Source of the DNA: an uncultured Chitinophagaceae bacterium | GTDB lineage: Bacteria > Bacteroidota > Bacteroidia > Chitinophagales > Chitinophagaceae | DNA: 32,397 bases | Direction of reading: 5' to 3' | Assembly: GCA_937900675.1 (NCBI GenBank) | Contig: CALCEA010000125.1 | Location: 1 to 32,397, forward strand | In this document: positions 1 through 7,796 of the stretch, piece by piece | How the letters are laid out: each line of letters starts with the position of its first letter | Numbering within the stretch: position 1 is the stretch's first letter | Program-made: the position numbers and the translations under genes | Notes under the pieces: generated by a model | Database searches by the model: none | What the model saw: the letters and a program-made list of their open reading frames with translations, nothing else | Told to the model about the DNA's origin: nothing

Positions 1-2
1 CT

Positions 3-89
3 GGAAGAATGCCTAAGGGAAGAACTCTAGCTGCGGCTGATAAAGCAGCCATTATTTGTTGGATTGACAATGGTGCAAAAAACAATTAG
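3..89 (+). CDS. C-terminal fragment of a cytochrome c-like domain protein
   Basis: An open frame enters from the left edge and ends at TAG 87-89, giving 28 residues. The visible tail carries an MPKG motif, then a short alpha-helix and a WIDNGA ending. That pattern (Met-Pro followed about 15 residues later by W-I-x-x-G-A near the end) is common at the C-terminus of small c-type cytochrome domains in Bacteroidota and Planctomycetes, where the Met can be the distal haem ligand. The CXXCH haem site would lie outside the window, so the assignment is inference from a short stretch. It converges on ppx with a 3-base gap. Confidence 0.55.
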   Translation, partial: GRMPKGRTLAAADKAAIICWIDNGAKNN

Positions 90-92
90 TAC

Positions 93-983
93 TTATTTTA
101 GATCTTCTGCTAATACTTGGTCATATAAATGATGAATCAAGCCATCTGCTAAGCCTATTTTAGGCACAAATACTTGATCTATATTGGCCCATTTTAAAAC
201 ATTTGTATAAATATTTAAAGCTGGAACTATTACTTCTGCTCTATCTTGTCTGATATTGTATTTGTGCATTCTTTCTTCTACTTCTAATGGTTCCATTTCT
301 GCATAGATCTCTTTGATAGTGCTGGAACTTAATGGATGACCATTTTTAGTACCACTAATAGAGAATAATTTATTAATGTTCCCACCAGAGCCAATACCAA
401 TTAGATCATCGTATTCTCTGGCTATGCCTTTTAAGGTTTCCTTCAAATCATCCCAGGTAGCATCTTTAACTTTTTTTGTCAAAATTCTTACTGTTCCAAC
501 ATTAAATGACTTTTGTAGTACTACTTTAGATTTATGGTATAAAGTAAGCTCAGTACTTCCGCCGCCTACATCTATGTATAGGTAACTTTTTTTATCATCT
601 AATAATTCGGCAAAGTGATTTTCGTAAATGATTTCTGCTTCTAATTCGCCGGATATTACTTCAATTTCTATAGAAGTCTCTTCTTCAATTTCTTTGATAA
701 TTTCTTTGGCATTTTCTGCATCCCTCATGGCGCTGGTAGCGCATGCCATATAATGTTCTACCTCGTAAACTTTCATGAGCTGTTTGAAGGTCTTAATAGT
801 ATCCAAAAGCATTTTACGCTTCTTGCTTCCTATAAAACCCTTCTCAAATACATCAAATCCTAATCTTAGGGGTATTCGAAGTAGGTTCAACCTGTTAAAA
901 TTTACTTCCTTGCCCCTTTTCTCTACTTCACATACTAAAATTCTAGCTGCGTTACTTCCAATATCTATTGCTGCGAGTATCAA
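93..983 (-). CDS. ppx: Ppx/GppA family exopolyphosphatase (short form)
   Basis: This 296-residue protein belongs to the Ppx/GppA phosphatases of the actin/Hsp70-like ATPase fold, which remove terminal phosphate from polyphosphate or hydrolyse pppGpp. The N-terminal phosphate-binding strand is at about residues 5-15 (AAIDIGSNAARI), and the second glycine-rich loop DVGGGSTE is at 138-145. A GIGSGGN segment follows in the C-terminal half. It is much shorter than E. coli Ppx (about 513 residues) and lacks the C-terminal HD-type extension, as is usual for short bacterial forms. The start is TTG at 983-981. It overlaps the ppk1 stop codon by 4 bases, so translation is probably coupled. Whether it prefers polyphosphate or pppGpp cannot be told from sequence; the ppk neighbour favours polyphosphate. 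Confidence 0.9.
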   Translation of the reverse strand: MILAAIDIGSNAARILVCEVEKRGKEVNFNRLNLLRIPLRLGFDVFEKGFIGSKKRKMLLDTIKTFKQLMKVYEVEHYMACATSAMRDAENAKEIIKEIEEETSIEIEVISGELEAEIIYENHFAELLDDKKSYLYIDVGGGSTELTLYHKSKVVLQKSFNVGTVRILTKKVKDATWDDLKETLKGIAREYDDLIGIGSGGNINKLFSISGTKNGHPLSSSTIKEIYAEMEPLEVEERMHKYNIRQDRAEVIVPALNIYTNVLKWANIDQVFVPKIGLADGLIHHLYDQVLAEDLK

Positions 984-3046
984 TTATATCTATTTTTCCC
1001 TTTTAAATAATTGTAAGTCTCTTCTTGAGATTTAAATTTCATACGGCCTGAAGGTACATATTTATTTAATAATTCAGCGTCTAATATTCTCGCTTTCTGA
1101 TTGTCTTTTAATTGGATATTAATAATATCGATGAGTTCTTTTTTAATTTTTGGATCAAGAATTGGAGCGGCTACTTCAATTCGGTGATCCAAGTTTCTGA
1201 CCATCCAATCTGCACTTGATATATATACTTTTTCATTACCATTATTATGAAAGATCATTACCCTGGCATGCTCTAAGTACTGATCTACTATACTAATAGC
1301 ATTTAGTTTTTGATTTAATTTTGCTTCTTTCTTATCTAGAGTCAAAATGCCTCTGATAATCAAATGCACTTCTACATTGGCTTTGACAGCTTTGTATAGA
1401 TAGCTCAATAAAATAGGATCAGTTAAAGAGTTTAATTTAATAATAATTTTAGCAGGCTTCTTTTTGTTGGCATTTTTTATTTCATTTTCAATGAGTTGAA
1501 TAATGGCCAAACGCATATTGGTGGGAGTTAACAGCAAGTTCTGCATTTTAGAAATGGGCTTGTCGCCTAATTCCCAATTGGTTAGATAATCAAAAACCCT
1601 ATTTGCCTCATTCATTAAATTTTTATTAGCAGTTAATAAACAATGGTCGGCATAAATTTTAGCAGTTTTTTCATTCAAGTTTCCTGTACTAATAAAACCG
1701 TATTTAACAAGCTTATTATTTACTCTTTTTTGTATAACACATAATTTTGCGTGCACTTTTTTATTAGGAACACCCACCAAAACATTAATACCCTCTTCTT
1801 CCATAATAGTTTTCCATTCTAAATTGGCTTCTTCGTCAAATCTTGCTTTTAATTCAAGAAATACAATTACTTCTTTTCCATTTCTTGCCGCGTTAATTAA
1901 GGCATTAATTACTTTAGAATTGGATGCTAATCTATATGCAGTAATCTTTATACTCAAAACATTATCATCCATTGCAGCTTCTCTTAACAAATCAATTACG
2001 GGATCATAAGAATGGTAAGGGAAGTGCAACATAATATCTTGCTTAAGAACAAGATCAGAAACGAGGTCCTTTTTTCTTAAAATAGGATGAATAAAGGGTT
2101 GTGGTCTATTGTTTTTTTCGGGGACTACATTGGGGAAATCCATAAAATGTCTAAAATTATGGATATGTCCTCCAGGGATAATGCTACTTTTTCTTGTCAA
2201 TTTTAATTTCTTGATCAAGAATTCAAGCATTTCTGCGTTCATCTCCTTCTCATATACAAATCTTACTGGCTTTCCCTTTCTTCTATTTTTAACACCCTTA
2301 GATATTTTTTCAATAAAATTCACGCCGACTTCTTGATCCAAATCAATCTCAGCATCCTTTGTTATTTTGAAAATATGTGCCTCAAATTGATTGAATTTAA
2401 AATGAGAGAAAATAATAGGTAAATTAAATTTAATTAGATCCTCTAGTAGTATAATATTGGTAATGCCTGCTGGAGAAGGAAGTACAATAAACCTTCCCAC
2501 TGACCTTGAAGGAATTTCAATCAAAGAAAATTTATGGTTATAGGCGTCATTCTTATTACCCATTACAATTGCTAAATACAAGCTCTTGTCTCTTAAATAT
2601 GGAAGTTCTGGTACATTTTCAATCATCAATGGAATGATATAATGTCGAACCTGCTCATCAAAATAACTTTTTACAAATTCTTTTTGCTTTGCATTTAATT
2701 TTTTGTCATCAACCAGTATGATTTTTTTTGATTTTAATTCTTTATTGATGTTTTCCCAGATTCTATTAAACTCATTTTGTTGTCTTAATACTGTTCTTTG
2801 AATATCGTCTAGTATAATGCTAGGAGAACCGATGATTTCAACAGATTTAGATTTTTTGCCAACAAATTCTGCCATTCTTTTTAAAGTAGCTACACGAACT
2901 CTAAAAAATTCATCTAAATTATTGGAGAAGATACCTAAGAATCGAATTCTCTCTTGTAAAGGAACAGAAGAATCATTCGCTTCTTGTAAAACTCTAGCGT
3001 TAAAACTTAGCCAGCTAATATCTCTTGGTACAAAGGAATTTTTCAT
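980..3046 (-). CDS. ppk1: polyphosphate kinase 1
   Basis: This 688-residue PPK1 polymerises the gamma-phosphate of ATP into polyphosphate. The N-terminal region begins with the family signature RDISWLSFNARVL. The two phospholipase-D-like domains hold the phospho-acceptor His432 (in KKVHAKL) and the second conserved His593 (in LEHARV), matching E. coli His435 and His592. Arg372 (AYRLA) and Arg402 (KARFDE) are in the expected phosphate-binding positions. One oddity: the loop after IRG at about 563-566 reads ILTLDKK, where most PPK1 proteins have a Cys-containing RGICCLxPG-type loop. Length is normal for the family. It is first in an operon with ppx, and its leader runs into the 138-base divergent region shared with the metallophosphoesterase. 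Confidence 0.95.
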   Translation of the reverse strand: MKNSFVPRDISWLSFNARVLQEANDSSVPLQERIRFLGIFSNNLDEFFRVRVATLKRMAEFVGKKSKSVEIIGSPSIILDDIQRTVLRQQNEFNRIWENINKELKSKKIILVDDKKLNAKQKEFVKSYFDEQVRHYIIPLMIENVPELPYLRDKSLYLAIVMGNKNDAYNHKFSLIEIPSRSVGRFIVLPSPAGITNIILLEDLIKFNLPIIFSHFKFNQFEAHIFKITKDAEIDLDQEVGVNFIEKISKGVKNRRKGKPVRFVYEKEMNAEMLEFLIKKLKLTRKSSIIPGGHIHNFRHFMDFPNVVPEKNNRPQPFIHPILRKKDLVSDLVLKQDIMLHFPYHSYDPVIDLLREAAMDDNVLSIKITAYRLASNSKVINALINAARNGKEVIVFLELKARFDEEANLEWKTIMEEEGINVLVGVPNKKVHAKLCVIQKRVNNKLVKYGFISTGNLNEKTAKIYADHCLLTANKNLMNEANRVFDYLTNWELGDKPISKMQNLLLTPTNMRLAIIQLIENEIKNANKKKPAKIIIKLNSLTDPILLSYLYKAVKANVEVHLIIRGILTLDKKEAKLNQKLNAISIVDQYLEHARVMIFHNNGNEKVYISSADWMVRNLDHRIEVAAPILDPKIKKELIDIINIQLKDNQKARILDAELLNKYVPSGRMKFKSQEETYNYLKGKNRYN

Positions 3047-3089
3047 AATTGTATGGTATAGCCTTACGAAAATATCTAAATCGAATAAT

Positions 3090-3097
3090 TTAAGGTA
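3090..3097 (-). promoter_or_regulatory. possible -7 element for ppk1 (variant)
   Basis: The minus strand reads TACCTTAA, 43 bases upstream of the ppk1 ATG. It differs from the Bacteroidota -7 pattern TAnnTTTG at the last two positions. The same 8-mer, twice preceded by CG, occurs upstream of recQ and of the acyltransferase gene at the right edge. No convincing -33 TTG at the usual distance was seen, so this is tentative. Confidence 0.3.
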
Positions 3098-3184
3098 CGC
3101 TTAATTATTAAGTTAATGATTTCTTAATACTATGGTAACACAGTAGTAATCTTCTTTTCCGTTTTTTACATAAAACTAACCCGA

Positions 3185-4027
3185 ATGAACAAAAGGTCAA
3201 TGGAAATCTGTGTTTTGAGTGATATACACTTAGGTACTTTTGGCTGTCATGCTAAAGAAGTGCTTAATTACTTAAGAAGTATTGAACCAAAAACCTTGAT
3301 ATTAAATGGAGACATCATTGATATTTGGCAATTTAGTAAGCGTTTCTTTCCTGCCAGTCATATGGCAGTTATAAAGGAAATATTTAACATGGCTAGCAAG
3401 GGCACTAAAGTTATATATATAACCGGAAACCACGATGAAGCCTTAAGGAAATATGCAGATTTTGAAATGGGAAACATTTTATTGACGGATAAAATTGTTT
3501 TTGAAATTAATGGAGAGAAGAACTGGGTTTTTCATGGTGATGTATTTGATAGAACAACCAAGGGTAGTGCTAAAATTTTAGCTAAACTAGGTGGGTATGG
3601 ATATGACTTATTGATTTTAATCAATAGCATATCCAATTGGGTTAGAAAATTAATGGGCAAAGACAAGTTGAGCTTTAGTAAAAAAGTAAAGAATAGTGTT
3701 AAGAAAGCTGTTTCATGGATTGGAAATTTCGAACAAACAGCAGCCGAGTTGGCCATTGAAAATAATTATCAGTATGTGATTTGTGGTCATATTCATCAAC
3801 CGCAACAAAGATTGGTGACTACTGATAAAGGTTCTGTTACTTATTTAAATAGTGGAGATTGGATAGAAAATTTGACTTCTTTAGAATATTATGATAAAGC
3901 CTGGAATTTATATCATTATGATCCAAAGCAATTTGAACACTTGTCTTCTGAAAAAATTAAAATAGTTCATTTAAATAATGAATTAAATGTTTTGACAGAC
4001 GCTGTTGCTTTCCAAGTTTCCTTCTAA
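3185..4027 (+). CDS. calcineurin-like metallophosphoesterase, LpxH-like (UDP-2,3-diacylglucosamine diphosphatase family)
   Basis: This 280-residue cytosolic phosphoesterase shows the full metal-binding set of the family: Asp13 and His15 (SDIHLG), Asp43 (NGDIID), Asn82 and His83 (GNHD at 81-84), a later HGD and the C-terminal GHIHQP. The LpxH branch hydrolyses UDP-2,3-diacylglucosamine to lipid X in lipid A synthesis. Annotated Bacteroidota homologues of this type carry that name, but the true substrate is not proven by sequence. No signal peptide or membrane segment is visible. Its TAA (4025-4027) shares one base with the ATG of the glycosyltransferase, so the two are probably coupled. Met6 is an alternative start. 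A sugar-lipid substrate fits the neighbour, but that is inference. Confidence 0.85.
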   Translation: MNKRSMEICVLSDIHLGTFGCHAKEVLNYLRSIEPKTLILNGDIIDIWQFSKRFFPASHMAVIKEIFNMASKGTKVIYITGNHDEALRKYADFEMGNILLTDKIVFEINGEKNWVFHGDVFDRTTKGSAKILAKLGGYGYDLLILINSISNWVRKLMGKDKLSFSKKVKNSVKKAVSWIGNFEQTAAELAIENNYQYVICGHIHQPQQRLVTTDKGSVTYLNSGDWIENLTSLEYYDKAWNLYHYDPKQFEHLSSEKIKIVHLNNELNVLTDAVAFQVSF

Positions 4028-5013
4028 TGAAAATTTTATACGCCATACAGGGTACTGGTAATGGACATATTAGTAGAGCAGTTCAATTGGATCCTTATTT
4101 AAAAAAATATGGAGAAGTAGATTATTTTTTAAGCGGATCTAATATTCAATTAAATACTCATTTACCAATCAAATATAGAAGTAAGGGTTTGAGTTTATTT
4201 TATAAGAATACTGGAGGATTGGATTATCTAAAAATGCTACAGTCTTTTTCTTTTCAAATATTTAAAGAAGCGAAAAATTTACCTGTTGAAGAATATGATG
4301 TTGTAATTAATGATTTTGAATTTGTCACATCACTGGCTTGTAGATTAAAAAATGTTAAGTCAATCCATTTTGGACATCAAGCAAGTTTTCAAAGCAAAAA
4401 GACGCCCAGATCAAAAACATTTAATCCCATAGGAAATTTAATCCTCAATAGTTTTGTTAAGGCAGATAAGTATCTTGGATTGCATTTCAAACAGTTTGAT
4501 AAAAATGTTTTCAATCCTATTATAAAAGATGAGATAGTCAATGCTGTTCCGATTAATGACGGGCACATCACTGTGTATTTGCCACAGTACTCAATCCAAT
4601 TTCTAGAGCCCTATTTCTTAGCTCATTCTAATTTTCATTTTGAAATATTTACCAAAGAAGTTACTCAAATTACTTGTAAGAAAAATATCTGCTATTTCCC
4701 TATCAGTAATCATGTATTTACACAAAGTATGATTAGATGCTATGGTATTATAACGGCTGGAGGGTTTGAAACTCCCGCAGAAGCCATGTACTTGAATAAG
4801 AAGGTAATGAGCATACCTATTATAAATCATTTTGAACAAGAGTCCAATGCAGAGGCTTTGAGAAATTTGGGCATAAAGGTTTTAGAAAAAATAGATGAAA
4901 AGTTTGGAAGCCATTTTAATCATTGGGTGAATGAAATGAATCCTATAAAATTAGAATTACAATATTCTACAGAAGAACTGGTTGATATATTATTTCAAAA
5001 AGCATTAAACTAA
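4027..5013 (+). CDS. glycosyltransferase, GT28-like / TIGR00661 (MJ1255)-type
   Basis: This 328-residue protein has the GT-B fold signature of family 28-like transferases: an N-terminal GTGNGHISRA loop at about 9-18 and a C-terminal nucleotide-sugar site with TAGGFETPAEA followed by a conserved nearby Glu in HFEQESNA. Related enzymes include MurG and diacylglycerol galactosyl/glucosyl transferases, so a lipid acceptor is plausible but unproven. There is no transmembrane segment, so it is probably peripheral at the inner membrane. The start ATG overlaps the phosphoesterase stop by one base. The next gene starts 4 bases after its stop, so the three form one transcription unit ending at the 5365-5398 terminator. 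Confidence 0.8.
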   Translation: MKILYAIQGTGNGHISRAVQLDPYLKKYGEVDYFLSGSNIQLNTHLPIKYRSKGLSLFYKNTGGLDYLKMLQSFSFQIFKEAKNLPVEEYDVVINDFEFVTSLACRLKNVKSIHFGHQASFQSKKTPRSKTFNPIGNLILNSFVKADKYLGLHFKQFDKNVFNPIIKDEIVNAVPINDGHITVYLPQYSIQFLEPYFLAHSNFHFEIFTKEVTQITCKKNICYFPISNHVFTQSMIRCYGIITAGGFETPAEAMYLNKKVMSIPIINHFEQESNAEALRNLGIKVLEKIDEKFGSHFNHWVNEMNPIKLELQYSTEELVDILFQKALN

Positions 5014-5017
5014 AATC

Positions 5018-5362
5018 ATGTATATCATTTTAAACCAAGAAGGAGAGAAAATTGCTCATATCAATAATATGATCATTCTTGATGCGACAAAAGAAAGTGT
5101 TTTAGGTATTTTAATTGGAGATTGCTTTTTTGGTAAAAGCACAAAAGTAATCGGTAAAATTTTTAATGGGACTGCCTATTTGGTGAATGGAGAAATCGTT
5201 GGCAAAGTAGAACGAAATAAAGAACCCAAAGCAAGTAGCATAAAAAAATCACAATTACTAGAAGCTTGGGATATTTTGACCAATATTAAAGAACATACAT
5301 GTGAATGGATTAAAGAATCAAAAAAGTGGTCAAAGAAATCTTTAGAAAATCATTTATCTTAA
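5018..5362 (+). CDS. small hypothetical protein, four-bladed beta-flower-like N-terminal domain
   Basis: This is a 114-residue protein without signal peptide or membrane segment. Residues 1-65 are built of short repeated strands with a hydrophobic-glycine rhythm (LNQEGEKIAHI, VLGILIGDCFFGKS, VIGKIFNGTAYLVNGEIVGKV). This resembles the '4-fold beta flower' proteins that I recall from Bacteroidota, though the match is by pattern and not by search. Residues 66-114 are Lys/Glu-rich and probably helical. It starts 4 bases after the glycosyltransferase stop and is the last gene before a strong terminator, so it is co-expressed with the LpxH-like and GT28-like genes. Function is unknown. An accessory or regulatory role for the transferase is speculation. 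Confidence 0.6.
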   Translation: MYIILNQEGEKIAHINNMIILDATKESVLGILIGDCFFGKSTKVIGKIFNGTAYLVNGEIVGKVERNKEPKASSIKKSQLLEAWDILTNIKEHTCEWIKESKKWSKKSLENHLS

Positions 5363-5364
5363 AC

Positions 5365-5398
5365 AAAAAGGCCTCCAAATTTTTGGAGGCCTTTTTTT
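5365..5398. terminator. bidirectional rho-independent terminator
   Basis: The left arm 5365-5379 pairs perfectly with 5382-5396, with GGCCTCC/GGAGGCC at the core flanked by A and T runs, and the plus strand continues as T residues to 5398. The A tract on the left serves the same purpose on the minus strand. It lies between the convergent beta-flower-like gene and ald, and should end both transcripts. Confidence 0.92.
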
Positions 5399-5415
5399 AT
5401 ATCAGAAATCTAATA

Positions 5416-6501
5416 TTATGCATTAAATGCTTCTGCTACACCTTTGTGTAAAATTTTTCCAGCTCTAATATTTAATCCTTTTGCTAATGCAGGATTCTCT
5501 GCTGTTGCCATTTCCCATCCTTTATTCGCAATAGCAATAGCGTATGGTAATGTCGCTTGAGTTAATGCTCTTGTACTTGTTTGTGGAACTGCACCTGGCA
5601 TATTCGCAACACAATAGTGAATGATATTATCAATAGTGAATACTGGATTTTCGTGTGTAGTTGGTTTACAAGTTTCAATACAACCACCTTGGTCAACAGC
5701 AACATCCACAATCACAGATCCAGCTTCCATTAATTTTAAATCTTCTTTCTTCACCAAGTGTGGTGCTTTAGCTCCATGTAATAAAACTGCACCTACTAAT
5801 AAATCAGTAGTAGGTAATTTATCTTTAATCGCTAATAAAGTAGAATATTGAGTTACCACATTCGCTGGCATTACATCAGATAAATATCTCAATCTAGACA
5901 AATTGGTATCCATGATAGTTACATTCGCGCCTAAGCCTGCAGCCATCTTCGCAGCTTGTGTTCCTACAATACCTCCACCAATTACTAATACTTCTGCTGG
6001 CTTCACACCTGGAACACCACCTAATAATTTACCCTTGCCACCAAATGGTTTACCTAAATAATAAGCACCCACATTGATAGCCATTCTTCCAGCTACTTCA
6101 GACATTGGAACTAATAATGGTAAAGAGCCATCGGCCAATTCCACGGTTTCATAAGCAATACAAACAGCATGTGTTTTCATCATTGCTTCTGTTAACTCTT
6201 TAGATGCCGCAAAGTGGAAATAAGTAAATAAGATTTGACCAGGTTTTATCAATCCATATTCTGCAGCCAAAGGTTCTTTTACTTTCACGATCATTTCTGC
6301 GATATCATATACTTCTTTAGCAGTCGCTAGTATTTGAGCACCCACAGCTTTGTATGCCTCGTCTGAAAATCCAGAACCAGCACCTGCCTGTGTCTCCATA
6401 TATACTGTATGACCATTTCTCACTAAAGCGTCTACACCTTCTGGTGTTAAGCCTACTCTATACTCTTGAATCTTGATTTCTTTTGGGCAACCTATTATCA
6501 T
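5416..6501 (-). CDS. ald: alanine dehydrogenase
   Basis: This NAD-dependent L-alanine dehydrogenase converts alanine to pyruvate and ammonium or the reverse. The protein from ATG 6501-6499 is 361 residues, typical for the family. The N-terminus MIIGCPKEIK..EYRVGLTPEGV is the family signature. The Rossmann nucleotide site is the GGGIVGTQAA segment in the centre, followed by the Asp of the MDTN strand, and VDVAVDQGG lies further on. An upstream in-frame extension to 6555 is rejected because homology begins at MIIGCPKE and the extension crosses a possible promoter. It is divergent from an Lrp/AsnC regulator, a classic arrangement for ald, and ends at the bidirectional terminator. Confidence 0.95.
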   Translation of the reverse strand: MIIGCPKEIKIQEYRVGLTPEGVDALVRNGHTVYMETQAGAGSGFSDEAYKAVGAQILATAKEVYDIAEMIVKVKEPLAAEYGLIKPGQILFTYFHFAASKELTEAMMKTHAVCIAYETVELADGSLPLLVPMSEVAGRMAINVGAYYLGKPFGGKGKLLGGVPGVKPAEVLVIGGGIVGTQAAKMAAGLGANVTIMDTNLSRLRYLSDVMPANVVTQYSTLLAIKDKLPTTDLLVGAVLLHGAKAPHLVKKEDLKLMEAGSVIVDVAVDQGGCIETCKPTTHENPVFTIDNIIHYCVANMPGAVPQTSTRALTQATLPYAIAIANKGWEMATAENPALAKGLNIRAGKILHKGVAEAFNA

Positions 6502-6522
6502 AATTTTGTTTTTATTTCTGTA

Positions 6523-6556
6523 CAAATTTGGTTCAAAAGAAAATATTTTTATCAAA
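6523..6556 (-). promoter_or_regulatory. possible ald promoter
   Basis: On the minus strand CAAATTTG (6530-6523) matches the Bacteroidota -7 pattern TAnnTTTG at all but the first base. A TTTG at 6556-6553 lies 22 bases upstream, within the usual -33/-7 spacing. This would give a leader of roughly 15 bases before ATG 6501. The repeated AGTAA half-sites begin at or just upstream of the -33 element. Confidence 0.45.
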
Positions 6557-6614
6557 TAGTAAATAATCAGTAAAAATTACTATTAAAATAATAAAATATG
6601 GAAAATATCAGTAA
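6555..6614. promoter_or_regulatory. candidate Lrp-type operator between ald and its regulator
   Basis: The inverted repeat AATAGTAA (6555-6562) / TTACTATT (6577-6584) encloses a second, tighter one, AGTAA (6569-6573) / TTACT (6577-6581). A further AGTAA lies at 6610-6614. The same-strand half-sites begin at 6558, 6569 and 6610, offsets of 11 and 41 bases, close to whole helical turns. Lrp-family proteins bind AT-rich, helically phased half-sites, so this fits control of ald by the neighbouring regulator. The motif is AT-rich and short, so chance is not excluded. Confidence 0.5.
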
Positions 6615-6670
6615 TTTAGAGTGTAAAACGGCTCAATAACAGAAAATATTCCTTTTCACAATTATAGTAT

Positions 6671-7129
6671 ATGCAATTAGATCAAACCGATAAGTCCATT
6701 CTACGCATTTTGCAAAAAGAGGCTTTAGCCAAATTAAAAGATATTAGTACTAGTGTTAATCTTACTGTGAGTCCAACACACGATAGAATTAAAAGAATGG
6801 AAGCAGAGGGTGTGATCCAAAAATATGTAGCACTCATTGACAGAAAAAAAATTGAATTGGGCATGGTGGTTTTTTGTCATGTTACATTGGATAAGCAAAC
6901 AAAAAACAATTTCGCAGAATTTGAGCAAACCATTTTACAGTTTGATGAGGTGGTTTCTTGTAGTTTGGTTTCTGGTAGCTTTGATTATTATTTGAAGGTG
7001 GTTTCGAAAGATGTAGAGACGTACAATAAATTCTATCAAGAAAAATTAGCAGTACTTCCAATGGTGGCACATATCAATAGTTTATTTGTAATGGATGAAA
7101 TTAAAACTACCACTTCATTGCCTATTTAA
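6671..7129 (+). CDS. Lrp/AsnC family transcriptional regulator, probable regulator of ald
   Basis: The 152-residue protein has the normal length and two-domain layout of the family: an N-terminal winged helix-turn-helix (about residues 2-60, starting LDQTDKSILRILQ with the recognition helix around SPTHDRIKRME) and a C-terminal RAM ligand-binding domain (about 68-145) with the VVSCSLVSGSFDYYLKV segment. In alphaproteobacteria and mycobacteria the divergent Lrp-type protein (AldR) controls alanine dehydrogenase. By analogy this one probably senses alanine or another amino acid and binds the half-sites at 6555-6614. That role is inferred from position, not shown. Confidence 0.92.
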   Translation: MQLDQTDKSILRILQKEALAKLKDISTSVNLTVSPTHDRIKRMEAEGVIQKYVALIDRKKIELGMVVFCHVTLDKQTKNNFAEFEQTILQFDEVVSCSLVSGSFDYYLKVVSKDVETYNKFYQEKLAVLPMVAHINSLFVMDEIKTTTSLPI

Positions 7130-7179
7130 GTATTCCATTTTTTAATACAGAATTCCTTTACGCTTTAATTTAAATTTTT

Positions 7180-7791
7180 ATGTACAATATTTCATATTTC
7201 AAAGCCAACAATCATGAAGAAGTTTTTGCTTTTATGCAAGCAAATCCTTTTGTAACTATATGTGGTGTGGACGAAAACGGTTTACCCATTGCTGCACAGG
7301 TTCCAATTTTAATCAAACAAGAAGACGATCAATTAATGATTAGCGGGCATCTAATGCGTAAGCAAGATCATACGAATGCGTTTGAAAAAAATAATAATGT
7401 ATTGGTTATTTTTTCTGCACCATCTGCTTTTGTAAGTGCAAGTTGGTATAAAGAAAAAGGAATTGCAAGCACTTGGAATTATCAAACAGTGCATGCTATT
7501 GGTAAGATGGAAATGAAAGATGATGCTCACTTATATCAGTTGTTGACAGATCTAACCATGCATTTTGAAAAAGATCCGAATGCGCCTACTCAAGTAAAAA
7601 ATCTTGACCCAGAATATGTGCAGCAGAATATGAAGGCCATAGTCTCCTTTGATATCGAAGTGACTGAATTAAAAAATGTATTTAAGTTAAGTCAAAATAG
7701 AGACGAGGAGTCTCACCAAAATATTCAAAAAGAATTAAGCAAGGGTGATGCAGCTTGTCAGTATATGGCTGCAGCAATGAAGCGAAAATAA
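7180..7791 (+). CDS. PaiB-like FMN-binding protein
   Basis: This 203-residue protein matches the PaiB/FMN-binding split-barrel family in length and motifs: an N-terminal aromatic strand (YNISYFKANN), GHLMRKQDHTNAF in the middle, and the hallmark SWYKEK..STWNYQTVHAIGK at about residues 89-110, which contributes to flavin binding. In Bacillus PaiB was described as a negative regulator of sporulation and protease genes. Many homologues probably act as flavin enzymes, since no DNA-binding domain is present. It starts 50 bases after the Lrp-type gene on the same strand and may be read through from it. No terminator lies between them. Confidence 0.85.
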   Translation: MYNISYFKANNHEEVFAFMQANPFVTICGVDENGLPIAAQVPILIKQEDDQLMISGHLMRKQDHTNAFEKNNNVLVIFSAPSAFVSASWYKEKGIASTWNYQTVHAIGKMEMKDDAHLYQLLTDLTMHFEKDPNAPTQVKNLDPEYVQQNMKAIVSFDIEVTELKNVFKLSQNRDEESHQNIQKELSKGDAACQYMAAAMKRK

Positions 7792-7796
7792 TTTGA

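Noticed and set aside
6502..6555. Upstream in-frame extension of ald
   Set aside because: Family similarity starts at the MIIGCPKE segment (ATG 6501); the extension covers a probable promoter.
7130..7179. Possible terminator between the Lrp-type gene and the PaiB-like gene
   Set aside because: T-rich sequence without a stable stem; read-through seems likelier.
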